From positions 1 to 32,656 of the forward strand of contig JAQBPK010000265.1 of NCBI GenBank assembly GCA_028287565.1: a stretch of 32,656 bases of DNA, written 5' to 3'. Below are positions 7,066 to 14,782 of the stretch, one piece after another. The translations under genes and the position numbers were made by a program. The number at the start of each line of letters is the position of its first letter. Position 1 is the first letter of the stretch. Under the pieces are notes generated by a model, which saw only the letters and a program-made list of their open reading frames with translations, ran no database searches and was not told the origin of the DNA. The stretch comes from Vulcanimicrobiota bacterium (GTDB lineage: Bacteria > Vulcanimicrobiota > Vulcanimicrobiia > Vulcanimicrobiales > Vulcanimicrobiaceae).

Positions 7066-8214
7066 ATGCTTCCCACCGAGGGTCCGGAGGCCGCGAAGGC
7101 GGCGGGTCTGCGCTACACCACCGACGCGATCCCCGGGATCCGGCGGGTGAAGCGCGGCAAGCACTTCGCCTTCATCGCCGCGGACGGCAAGCCGCTCACC
7201 GACAAGGGCGAGATCGCGCGGATCAAGTCGCTGGCGATCCCGCCCGCCTATACCGACGTGTGGATCTGCCCGCAGGCGAACGGCCACCTGCAGGCTACCG
7301 GCCGCGACGCGCGCGGGCGCAAGCAGTACCGCTACCACAAGCGCTGGCGCGAGGTGCGGGACGAAAACAAGTTCGACCGCATGATCGAGTTCGCCAAGGC
7401 GCTGCCGAGCATTCGCGAAAACGTCGCGCGCGATATCGCGCTGTCCGGGATGCCGCGCGAGAAAGTGCTCGCAACGATCGTCTCGCTGATGGAACGCACG
7501 GCGATCCGCGTCGGCAACGAGGAGTACGCGCGCGAGAACGACTCGTACGGGCTCACGACGCTGCGCGAAGAGCACGTCGACGTGAAGGGCGCCACGGTGC
7601 GCTTCCACTTCCGCGGCAAGAGCGGCAAGGAGCACGAGGTCGAGGTGCGCGACAAGCGCATCGCGCGCATCATCCAGAAGAGCCAGGATCTTCCCGGTCA
7701 ACAGCTCTTCGAGTACGTCGATGACGACGGCACCGCGCGGCCCGTCCGCTCCGAGGACGTCAACGAGTATCTCAAAGAGATCAGCGGCGGCGACTTCACC
7801 GCCAAAGACTTCCGCACGTGGGAAGCCACGATGATGTGCGCGCTCGAGCTCGCCGCGCTCGAAGCCCAAGAGCACAACCAGACGGAGCGCAAGAAGCTCG
7901 TCACCGAAGTGATCACGAAGGTCGCCGAGCACCTCGGCAACACGCCGGCGGTGTGCAAGAAGTCGTACGTCTATCCCGGCGTGGTCAACGACTTCTTGAA
8001 TAACGGCGCGCTGGAGCTTATCGAGAAAGCCGTTGAGAAAGCGTCACCGCACGCGCTTGACCGGCACGAGACGGCTGTCGTCGCGCTGATCGAGCGCATC
8101 ATCACGAGCGAGAACCAGCCGCTCGCGGACGTGCTAGCAAAATCGGTGCGTGCCGAGCGTGCGAAGCGCAAAAAAACCGCCAAGCGGACGGCTGCGCCGA
8201 AGAAAGCCGCTTAA
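7066..8214 (+). CDS. DNA topoisomerase IB
   Basis: This 382-residue enzyme relaxes supercoils by a transient 3'-phosphotyrosine bond. The N-terminal part contains the bacterial/poxvirus-type signature IKSLAIPPAYTDVWICP (about residues 49-65), then GRDARGRKQYRYHKRW. The catalytic core has ERTAIRVGNEEYA, KDFRTWEAT and, at about residue 301, KKSYVYP, where the tyrosine after KKS is the expected nucleophile. The ATG at 7066 was chosen because it has GAAGG upstream; the longer frame to 6931 runs through the tRNA promoter region and is Arg-rich nonsense. The last 20 residues are Lys/Ala-rich (RAKRKKTAKRTAAPKKAA), a basic tail like those added to DNA-binding proteins in high-GC bacteria. It stands alone as a plus-strand gene. 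Confidence 0.93.
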   Translation: MLPTEGPEAAKAAGLRYTTDAIPGIRRVKRGKHFAFIAADGKPLTDKGEIARIKSLAIPPAYTDVWICPQANGHLQATGRDARGRKQYRYHKRWREVRDENKFDRMIEFAKALPSIRENVARDIALSGMPREKVLATIVSLMERTAIRVGNEEYARENDSYGLTTLREEHVDVKGATVRFHFRGKSGKEHEVEVRDKRIARIIQKSQDLPGQQLFEYVDDDGTARPVRSEDVNEYLKEISGGDFTAKDFRTWEATMMCALELAALEAQEHNQTERKKLVTEVITKVAEHLGNTPAVCKKSYVYPGVVNDFLNNGALELIEKAVEKASPHALDRHETAVVALIERIITSENQPLADVLAKSVRAERAKRKKTAKRTAAPKKAA

Positions 8215-8257
8215 GCGCGAACCGAGGCATAGCCCGGTTGCCGGGTACACCGTACGC

Positions 8258-8626
8258 ATGCGCATTCATATCATCGCCGCGATCGTCGCGGCTCTCCCGA
8301 TGGTCGCCACGGCGATCGTCGCGCCGGCACCCGCACAAGCCGCCACGGTCGGTTCCGCGTGGGTCGAAGGGACGCTCGTTCACATCTCGTCGAGCAACAT
8401 TAAGATCAAAGACGACAAGACCGGCAAGGAGCTGGGCTTCCTGCTCGTGCCGCACTTCGATCAAATCTTCTCATCGGACGGCAAGACGACGTACCAGATG
8501 AAGTCGCTGCACTCCGGCCAGCTCGTCAAGGTCTACTACGACCAGAAGCTGCTCGGCGCGCGCCATGCCGACCGCATCCTCGTGCTGACCCGCACCGAAA
8601 AACCGGTCAAGCAGCAGAAAGGCTAG
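8258..8626 (+). CDS. Small exported protein, beta-rich, unknown function
   Basis: The 122-residue product begins with MRIHIIAAIVAALPM and has a signal peptide ending at about APAQA-A (residue 29). The mature part alternates short polar and hydrophobic strands: AWVEGTLVHISSSNIKIKD, LGFLLVPHFDQIF, MKSLHSGQLVKVYYDQ and ADRILVLTR. This layout resembles small OB-like or DUF5666-like periplasmic domains, where a strand pair ending in a G-x-x-V-x-V turn is typical, but I cannot name the family. The start ATG at 8258 fits the signal peptide. It lies 43 bp after the topoisomerase gene and is convergent with the VOC gene. Confidence 0.65.
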   Translation: MRIHIIAAIVAALPMVATAIVAPAPAQAATVGSAWVEGTLVHISSSNIKIKDDKTGKELGFLLVPHFDQIFSSDGKTTYQMKSLHSGQLVKVYYDQKLLGARHADRILVLTRTEKPVKQQKG

Positions 8627-8638
8627 ATCCTCGGATCG

Positions 8639-9061
8639 CTACTGCGGGAGCCGCGACGCGAACGTTACCGCGTGACCGCCGGGCTCCCGCACTGTGATCT
8701 CGTGCATTCCGTAGAACGTCTTGCGCAGCGGCACGATCACGTCCGCGTCGGCGACCGCCGGCACGACGAGATCGACGTTGCTGACGGTCACGTACAACAT
8801 GACGGCGCCGCGGCCGGAGATCGTCTCGTTGACCGCGCGCGCCGCATCGTGACCGACGTCGTCGATCACGCTCGCGTGCGACTGGATCATCACCTCGACG
8901 CCGTCCTTCTCCAGCACCGCGAACCCGATCTCGTCGCCGTCCGCGATCACCGTGGTCTGCGCGAACCCGAGCCGGTCGCGAAAGAAGTCGCGCGTGGGCG
9001 CGACGCGCTCGACGATAAGGACGGGAGCGATCGACTCGTAGCGCAGGTGCAGGTTCGACAT
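8639..9061 (-). CDS. VOC-fold (glyoxalase/bleomycin-resistance type) protein
   Basis: The 140-residue protein has the two beta-alpha-beta-beta-beta units of the vicinal oxygen chelate superfamily. It opens with SIAPVLIVERVAPTRDFFRDRLGF, followed by IGFAVLEKDGVEVMIQ; the second unit has GAVMLYVTVSNVDLVV and ends in FYGMHEITVREPGGHAVTFA. Members bind metal or act as antibiotic-binding or isomerase-like proteins; the final R-E-P-G-G-H segment is the usual last strand. The ATG at 9061 (MSNLHLRYE) was preferred to 9106 because it begins just before the first strand. The substrate is unknown. Confidence 0.85.
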   Translation of the reverse strand: MSNLHLRYESIAPVLIVERVAPTRDFFRDRLGFAQTTVIADGDEIGFAVLEKDGVEVMIQSHASVIDDVGHDAARAVNETISGRGAVMLYVTVSNVDLVVPAVADADVIVPLRKTFYGMHEITVREPGGHAVTFASRLPQ

Positions 9062-9116
9062 GACGGCGCCACTTCGGCGTGTCTCGCGCAGCACATCGTA
9101 GTGCACCGGCGGCGGT

Positions 9117-9163
9117 AAAACGGCCTCGAGGCGCAGCTCGCGGCTGCGCGCCTCGAGGCCGTT
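9117..9163 (-). terminator. Intrinsic terminator after the Asp/His-rich lipoprotein gene
   Basis: A long hairpin pairs AACGGCCTCGAGGCGCAG (9119-9136) with its complement at 9144-9163, with one 2-nt bulge. On the minus strand it is followed by TTTTA. It lies 8 bp after the lipoprotein stop and is a strong Rho-independent terminator. Confidence 0.85.
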
Positions 9164-9170
9164 CCCGTGA

Positions 9171-9812
9171 TCAGCGTCCCGGCGGGGTCGGGGTCGGGAC
9201 GGGCGTCGGCGCCGGCGTGGCGGGCGCGTCGACGATCACCGGGATCGCGAGCGTGTCGTCCGCGTCCGTGCCGTGGTGGTCGTTGTCGTGGTGGTCGCGG
9301 TCGCCGTCGTGGTGGTCGCGGTCGCCGTCGCGGTCGCCGTCCGTGCGCGACACCGTGATGGTGCACGTCGCCGGGCCTGCGCCGTTCGGCGTGACCGTGA
9401 TGACGCCGCTCGCGCCGTCGTGCCGGTCGCGGTCCTTGTCCCCGTCTTCGTCGGTGGGCTTCGCCTTGAGCTTCGAGGGCGTGACGGACGGGCAGTTGCC
9501 CGTTCCCGCGATCGAGACGGACAGCTTGCCGCCCGACTTCGCGGCGATCGTCACCGTCTGCATCGTTCCGGCCGCGGCTTGATCGGCGGTGAACTCAAGG
9601 CTCGCCGGGCTGGCGGCGAGCTCCGGCGTCTTCGCTTTGTGGCTGGCGGTCGAGCGCGTCGCCGATTGGGCCGCCTGCGCGGCGGACTGCGTGCCCGTGG
9701 GCGACTGCGGCGGGAACGCCGGCGGGCTGGCGGCTCCGCCTTGGCATGCGGCGAGCATCGACGCGGCGGCAAGCACCGTCAGGATGCGCGGAAGAGAACG
9801 ATATTCGAACAC
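9171..9812 (-). CDS. Lipoprotein with Asp/His/Arg tandem repeat and Pro/Thr tail
   Basis: The 213-residue product starts at GTG 9812. It has a short basic N-terminus, a hydrophobic stretch and a lipobox ending AAC at about residue 23, so it should be a lipid-anchored surface protein. After a Ser/Thr/Gln/Ala linker comes a domain (about 65-155) of short strands with two cysteines, GNCPSV and ATCTITV, looking like an Ig-like beta sandwich. This domain is interrupted by DEDGDKDRDRHDG. Residues 158-181 are a repeat of DGDRDHHD-like units, and the last 20 residues are PTPVPTPTPP-type. The acidic D-x-D-x-D spacing recalls Ca-binding loops and the His pairs suggest transition-metal binding. I do not recognise the family and nothing nearby indicates its role. 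Confidence 0.75.
   Translation of the reverse strand: MFEYRSLPRILTVLAAASMLAACQGGAASPPAFPPQSPTGTQSAAQAAQSATRSTASHKAKTPELAASPASLEFTADQAAAGTMQTVTIAAKSGGKLSVSIAGTGNCPSVTPSKLKAKPTDEDGDKDRDRHDGASGVITVTPNGAGPATCTITVSRTDGDRDGDRDHHDGDRDHHDNDHHGTDADDTLAIPVIVDAPATPAPTPVPTPTPPGR
9270..9341. repeat. Minisatellite encoding the DGDRDHH repeat
   Basis: Within the lipoprotein gene about 72 bp consist of degenerate copies of a 21-bp unit (plus strand GTGGTGGTCGCGGTCGCCGTC). They encode DGDRDHH on the minus strand, with a shorter DGDR unit at one end. Near-identical copies suggest expansion by slippage. Confidence 0.7.
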
Positions 9813-10057
9813 GAGAGGCCCTCGACTGGTGCGGTGAGTGATCTTGCAGCGGCCCGACGCATCCGTGCCCGGGCGTTACGCGCTCGGTCGACGACCTGCC
9901 ACCTGCTCACTTACTATCGGCGGGCGGGGCGATTGTAATGAGCCGGTATAGTGCGATCCCGCTCACACCGCACCGCTAGTGCCACGCGAATGCCGCCGCG
10001 ACGAGCATTGATGAAACGTTGAGGCCGCGGCGAGCCCGGCGTCGTTATGATGGTCCC

Positions 10058-12209
10058 GTGCAGACGCGAGCGGAGTGGCTTACCTCGGTCGGGGCGTTGC
10101 TCGTCCTGGTTGCCGCCGGCGACTCGGCAAGCGTGGCGCACGGCGCGCCCTTCGCGCCCGGTCCGTGGCTCACGCTGAACGAGGACGGGACGGTGACGAT
10201 CGTCGCCGGAAAGGCCGAGCTCGGGCAAGGCGTCCGAACCGCGCTGCCGATGATGGTCGCCGAGGAGCTCGACGTTCCGTGGTCGTCCGTGCGGGTGGTC
10301 CAGGGCGCGCCGAGCGATGCCATCGACATTGGCGACGTCGGGCAGCGACAGCGTCGCGGACGGCTGGGTGCCGCTGCGCACGGCCGGCGCCACCGCCCGT
10401 GCGATGCTGCTCAGCGCCGCGGCAGCCAAATGGGGCGTCCCGGTGTCGGCGCTGCGAACCGAGCCGGGAACCGTAATTGACGCATCGGGCCGGCGGCTGG
10501 CATACACGGAACTGCTCGCGGACGCGGCGCGCCTGCCGGTCCCGACCGGCGTCCCGCTCAAAGCCCAGGCCGACTACCGGCTTCTCGGCACATCGGTCGT
10601 GAAGGTGGACGCGCGCGACATCAGCGAGGGCCGCGCGCAGTACGGCATCGACGTGCACATTCCCGGGATGCTGTACGCCGCGGTGGCGCGTCCGCCGCAT
10701 GCGTCGTGCGCCGCGCGAAGCGCGGACGAGCGCACGGCCCGCGCGGTCGACGGCGTGCGCGACGTCGTGCGCATCCCGACCGGCATCGCCGTCATCGCCG
10801 ACTCCACGTGGGCGGCACTGCGCGGCCGCGACGCGCTCGGCGCGACGTGGGACGACGCGGCGTGCGCCGGACTCGACTCGGCGTCGATGTGGAAGACGCT
10901 CTCGCACGCGCTCGACGGCGGCGGCCGCGTCACGCGCACGACCGGAACGCCGTCGCAAACGCCGGCCGGGCACGTCGCGATGAGCGCGGAATACCGGTAT
11001 CCGTTCCAAGCGCACGTCGCAATGGAACCGTTGAACGCGACGGTGCGCGTGACGCCGGGCCGCATTGACGTGTGGGCGGGGACGCAGCGCGCCAACGTCG
11101 TGCGCGCGGAGATCGCGAAGCGCGCCGGTCTGCGCGAGGACGACGTCCACGTCAACGTGCTGCTCACCGGCGGCGCGTTCGGCCGGCGCATCGCGCGCGA
11201 CTTCATCCTCGAAGCGTACGAGATCGCGCGCCATGTCGACGCGCCGGTGAAGTCGGTGTGGTCGCGCGAAGACGACGTCGCGCACGATGCGTACCAACCC
11301 GCCGCGGTCCACCGCATGAGCGCGCTCGTCGACCACTCCGGTTTTCCGAGCGTGTGGCGCCATGCGACCGCGTCGTTCCACCTCTCGATGTTCGGACCGT
11401 TCGATCCGAAGTCGGCGGATGTGTGGGACGGCGAACCGTGGGCGGGTCACGATCTGCCGTACGCGTTCGCCTCGCACCAGGCGCGGTTTGCCCCGGTTGC
11501 GGCGCCGGTGTCGACGGGTGCGTGGCGATCGGTCGAGTATCCGGGCGGCGTGTTCGCGCGCGAGTCGTTCGTCGACGAGGTCGCGCACCGTTTCGGCACC
11601 GATCCGCTCGCGCTGCGGATGCGCGCGATTCCGTCGCCCGGCGTCGTTCAGCGCCGCAGCGGTCCCGTGCCAAACGGCGATCGTTTGCGCGACGTTTTGC
11701 GCTTGGCTGCGGAACGCGCGGCGTGGTCGTCGCCCGCGCCGGTGCGCGCCGGGCGCCGCAGCGGGCGCGGCATCGCGTGCAACTCGTATTTCGGGACGGC
11801 GATGACGGCAACCGTCGCGGACGTGTCGGTCGGCGACGCCGGCGACGTGCGCGTGCACCGCGTCGTCTGCGCCACCGACGCGGGCCAGATCATCAACGAG
11901 AGCGGGCTGCGCGCGCAGATCGAGGGCGGGATCGTGTGGGGGCTCAGCACCGCGCTGCGCGACGAGATCACGTTCGCGCGCGGCCGCGCGCAGCAGCGCA
12001 ACTTCAACGGATTCCGCGTCCTGCGCATGCCCGAGTGCCCGCAGATCGACGTCGTGCTCGTGCGCAGCCCGCTGCGACCGTACGGCGTCGGCGAGTCCGC
12101 GGTTCCGCCGGCGATGGCGGCGGTCGCCAATGCCGTGCGCGCCGCGACGGGCGTCGCGCCGCGTTCGCTGCCCATCCGCGTCGCCCGCCGTGAGGTACGC
12201 GCGTCATGA
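10058..12209 (+). pseudogene. Molybdopterin-binding large subunit of an isoquinoline 1-oxidoreductase-type hydroxylase, interrupted by one frameshift
   Basis: These enzymes use Mo-cytosine-dinucleotide cofactor to hydroxylate N-heterocycles or aldehydes, paired with a 2Fe-2S subunit. The first part (from GTG 10058) reads WLTLNEDGTVTIVAGKAELGQG and LPMMVAEELDVPWSSVRV in one frame. Near 10320-10345 homology jumps by +1 to the frame giving SGSDSVADGWVPLRTAG and everything to 12209. Later motifs include YRYPFQAHVAMEP, GGAFGRR, GAWRSVEYP and GVGESAVPP, whose Glu is the expected active-site base. Joined length is about 716 residues, normal for the family. The N-terminus TRAEWLTSVGALLV resembles a Tat leader that has lost its twin arginines. 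Either a real mutation or a one-base sequence error explains the break; because every other part is conserved, an error or a recent mutation is likely. It overlaps the next gene by 4 nt. Confidence 0.82.
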
Positions 12210-12670
12210 GGCGCCGCATCGCGCTGAACGTCAACGGCGCCGCGACGCCGGTCGACACCGATCCGGCGATGCCACTGCTGTGGGTGCTGCGCGACGTGCT
12301 CGGCCTCACCGGAACGAAGTACGGCTGCGGGATCGCGCAATGCGGCGCGTGCACCGTCGAGGTGAACGGCGCGCCGGCGCGCAGCTGCGTCACGCCCGTC
12401 GGGAGTGTCGAAGGTGCGGCGATTCGCACGATCGAGGTGCTGCGCAACGATTCTACCGGCGCGCAGCTCCAGGACGCGTGGGTGACGCAGGACGTCGCGC
12501 AGTGCGGCTACTGTCAGAGCGGGATGCTGATGGAAGCGGTGCACCTGCTGCGCACCGAGCCGAACCCGAGCGACGAGCGGATCGACGCGGCGATGGCGGG
12601 GCACATCTGCCGGTGCGGAACCTACCCTCGCATCCGAACCGCGATCCGGGCAGCCGCGGCGAAGCGCTAA
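12206..12670 (+). CDS. 2Fe-2S small subunit of the molybdenum hydroxylase
   Basis: The 154-residue protein carries two [2Fe-2S] clusters that pass electrons from the Mo site. The ferredoxin-type N-terminal half has CGIAQCGACTV (about residues 46-56) and a fourth Cys in ARSCVTPV. The all-helical C-terminal half has QCGYCQSGML and HICRCGTYPRI, giving the usual Cys pairs. Its length is typical of the IorA/YagT group. It overlaps the large subunit gene by 4 nt (ATGA), so the pair is translationally coupled. There is no FAD subunit gene, as expected for the IorAB type, which passes electrons to a cytochrome or other acceptor. Confidence 0.93.
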   Translation: MRRRIALNVNGAATPVDTDPAMPLLWVLRDVLGLTGTKYGCGIAQCGACTVEVNGAPARSCVTPVGSVEGAAIRTIEVLRNDSTGAQLQDAWVTQDVAQCGYCQSGMLMEAVHLLRTEPNPSDERIDAAMAGHICRCGTYPRIRTAIRAAAAKR

Positions 12671-12717
12671 CCGCGCGAGCTCGCAAGGGACGTCCGCCGC
12701 AGCGCGAACGTCGCGGC

Positions 12718-13485
12718 ATGGATCTCGAGATACGCGGGCGCGTCGCGCTCGTCACCGGCGCTAGCGCGGGAATCGGCGCGGCGAGCGCGCTCGCGCTGGC
12801 TGCGGAAGGCGCTCGCGTCGCCGTCGCGGCGCGGCGCACGGCGCTACTCGACGCGGTCGTGCGCGACGCGCAGGCCGCAGGCGCGCCGGACGCCGCGGCG
12901 TTCGCGGTCGATCTCGCCGATGAAGCCTCGATCGACGGGCTGCTGCGCGCGGTCGGTGAGCGCTTCGGCGGCGCCGACATCCTGGTCGCGAACGGCGGCG
13001 GCCCGCGGCAAGGAACGCACCGCGACATGGAGCTCGGCGACTGGGACGCCGCTTATCGCACGACCTTGCGCGCGATGCTGCAGCTCGTGAACGGCGTGTT
13101 GCCGTCCATGACGCAGCGCGGGTGGGGACGGATCGTCGCGCTCACGTCAACGTCCGTGAAGCAGCCCATCGCGACGATCGCGCTGTCCAACGCGTTTCGC
13201 AGCGCGCTGACGGCGGCGCTCAAGACGCTCTCAAACGATGTCGCGCCGCTCGGTATCACCGTGAACACGATCGCAACCGGACGGATCCTCACCGACCGAC
13301 TGCGTGCGACATACCCCGATGAAGCGGCGATCCATGAGGCGGCAAAGCGCGAAGTCCCGATGAAGCGGGTCGGCACGCCGCAGGAGCTGGCGGCGGCCGT
13401 CGCATTCCTAAGCGGTGGCCCCGCGTCGTACATCACGGGACAGACGCTTGCGGTAGACGGCGGCCTGATCCGCTCGCTGTTCTGA
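12718..13485 (+). CDS. SDR-family oxidoreductase lacking the canonical YxxxK
   Basis: This 255-residue Rossmann protein has TGASAGIG (13-20) for NAD(P) binding, ANGGG (91-95), an active-site-type Ser in LTSTS (142-146), and a C-terminal SYITGQTLAVDGG. At the place of the catalytic YxxxK the sequence is LSNAFR (156-161), so Tyr is replaced by Ser157 and Lys by Arg161. A 3-oxoacyl-reductase-like SDR subgroup with the same SNAxR pattern exists and keeps GITVNTIATGRI after it, as here, so this is a family trait rather than decay. It follows the hydroxylase genes by 48 bp and is likely cotranscribed. The reaction is unknown. Confidence 0.88.
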   Translation: MDLEIRGRVALVTGASAGIGAASALALAAEGARVAVAARRTALLDAVVRDAQAAGAPDAAAFAVDLADEASIDGLLRAVGERFGGADILVANGGGPRQGTHRDMELGDWDAAYRTTLRAMLQLVNGVLPSMTQRGWGRIVALTSTSVKQPIATIALSNAFRSALTAALKTLSNDVAPLGITVNTIATGRILTDRLRATYPDEAAIHEAAKREVPMKRVGTPQELAAAVAFLSGGPASYITGQTLAVDGGLIRSLF

Positions 13486-13537
13486 CTCTACGCGCGCTGT
13501 TCCGAGGCCCTGCGCATAGACGCCCTGCGCATGAGCG

Positions 13538-14749
13538 CTACGCGGACGTCGGGGCCGGTGCGGCGACCGTGCGCGCCAGCGGGCGTTCGTCGATCGGGAA
13601 CTGGATCAAGAACCCGAACGCTGCGACGGCTAGTGAGACGATCCACATCAGGTTGTAGCTGCCAGTGCGGTCGACGATCACGCCGCCCAGCCACGCGCCG
13701 AAGAACGCGCCGATCTGGTGCACGAGGAACGCGATACCGAACAGCGTCGACACCCACTGCATGCCGAACTTCTCCGCGATCACGCCGCTGGTCGGCGCGA
13801 CGGTCGACAGCCACAGCAGCCCCATCGCCGATGAGAACACGATCACCGACACCGCGCTGATCGGAATCAGCACGAACAGCAATATCGCGACGAACCGCAG
13901 CCCGTATATCCCCGACAGAACGTAGCGCTTGGGGAACGTGTCGGCGAGCCGGCCGCTGGCGTAGCTGCCGATCACGTTGAACGCGCCGACGATCGCGAGC
14001 GCCGCCGCGCCGATCCCCGGCGACAAGCCGGCTTTCGCGACGATCGCGGGCAAGTGCGTCTGGAAGAACGCGATGTGGAACCCGCACACGAAGAATCCCG
14101 CGCTGAGATATCCGTAGCTCGGCACGGTGAACGCCTCGCGCAGCGCTGCGCCCAGCGAAAGCGACTGCGCGGTCATGACCGCGCGCGCGGGTTCGCGCAG
14201 GATCAGGGCGAGCGGGATGATGCCGATCCCGATCGCGGCGAGCGCGACGAGCGTCGGAAACCAGCCCACGCTGCCGATCGCGATCTGCGCGAACGGCGGA
14301 TAGAACAGCTGGCCGAGCGATCCCCCCGCGCCGAGCAGCCCGAACGCGACGCTGCGCCGTTCCGGCGGGACGAGCGCCGCGACCGGCCCGATCAGCACAC
14401 CGAAGGACACCGCCGCGAGCGCGAGCCCGAGCAAAATGCCGCCGCCCCAGGAGAACACGGCCGGGTTGTGCGTGGTCGCCATCAGGCCGACGCCGAGCGT
14501 GAACAGCACGCCGCCGGACGCGACGGTCGCGCGCGCGCCGAACCGGTCGGCGACGGCGCCGGCGAATGGCTGCGCGATTCCCCACACGAGGTTCTGCAGC
14601 GCGAACGCGAGCGCGAAGACCCCGGCCGACCAGCCGCGCGCGTCTTCGAGCGGCCCGATGAAGAGCCCGAAGCACTGGCGCACGCCGTAGCCGACGGAAA
14701 GTGCGACGCAGGCGGCGAGCAGCACGCCGAGACCGGGACGAAGGCGCAT
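13538..14749 (-). CDS. MFS transporter
   Basis: The 403-residue protein has about 12 hydrophobic helices in two halves. Loop motifs include GAVADRFGARAT between helices 2 and 3 and GRLADTFPKR in the matching loop of the second half, plus GGVIVDRTGSYN near helix 11. It looks like the oxalate/formate or monocarboxylate-type branch of the major facilitator superfamily. The substrate cannot be read from sequence. It is convergent with the SDR gene and lies 33 bp downstream of the exported hydrolase gene on the same strand, so it may export or import a product of that hydrolase. Confidence 0.88.
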   Translation of the reverse strand: MRLRPGLGVLLAACVALSVGYGVRQCFGLFIGPLEDARGWSAGVFALAFALQNLVWGIAQPFAGAVADRFGARATVASGGVLFTLGVGLMATTHNPAVFSWGGGILLGLALAAVSFGVLIGPVAALVPPERRSVAFGLLGAGGSLGQLFYPPFAQIAIGSVGWFPTLVALAAIGIGIIPLALILREPARAVMTAQSLSLGAALREAFTVPSYGYLSAGFFVCGFHIAFFQTHLPAIVAKAGLSPGIGAAALAIVGAFNVIGSYASGRLADTFPKRYVLSGIYGLRFVAILLFVLIPISAVSVIVFSSAMGLLWLSTVAPTSGVIAEKFGMQWVSTLFGIAFLVHQIGAFFGAWLGGVIVDRTGSYNLMWIVSLAVAAFGFLIQFPIDERPLARTVAAPAPTSA

Positions 14750-14782
14750 GTACCGCTCAACCGCGCCTGCGTCCCGTCGGAT

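Noticed and set aside
8241-8252. A third copy of the GGTGTACC operator core (GGTACACC at 8244-8251)
   Set aside because: Only 8 bases match, it lies 6 bp before a start codon, and such 8-mers are expected by chance.
9258-9345. CRISPR-like tandem repeat
   Set aside because: The units are contiguous with no spacers and encode an in-frame amino-acid repeat in a lipoprotein.
10170-11858. A 562-codon minus-strand frame across the Mo hydroxylase
   Set aside because: Arg/His-rich translation with no motif; a shadow of the conserved plus-strand gene.
13507-13532. Direct repeat GCCCTGCGCAT, two copies 15 bp apart between the SDR and MFS genes
   Set aside because: Short and GC-rich, in a 52-bp convergent gap; no sign of an element end or protein site.
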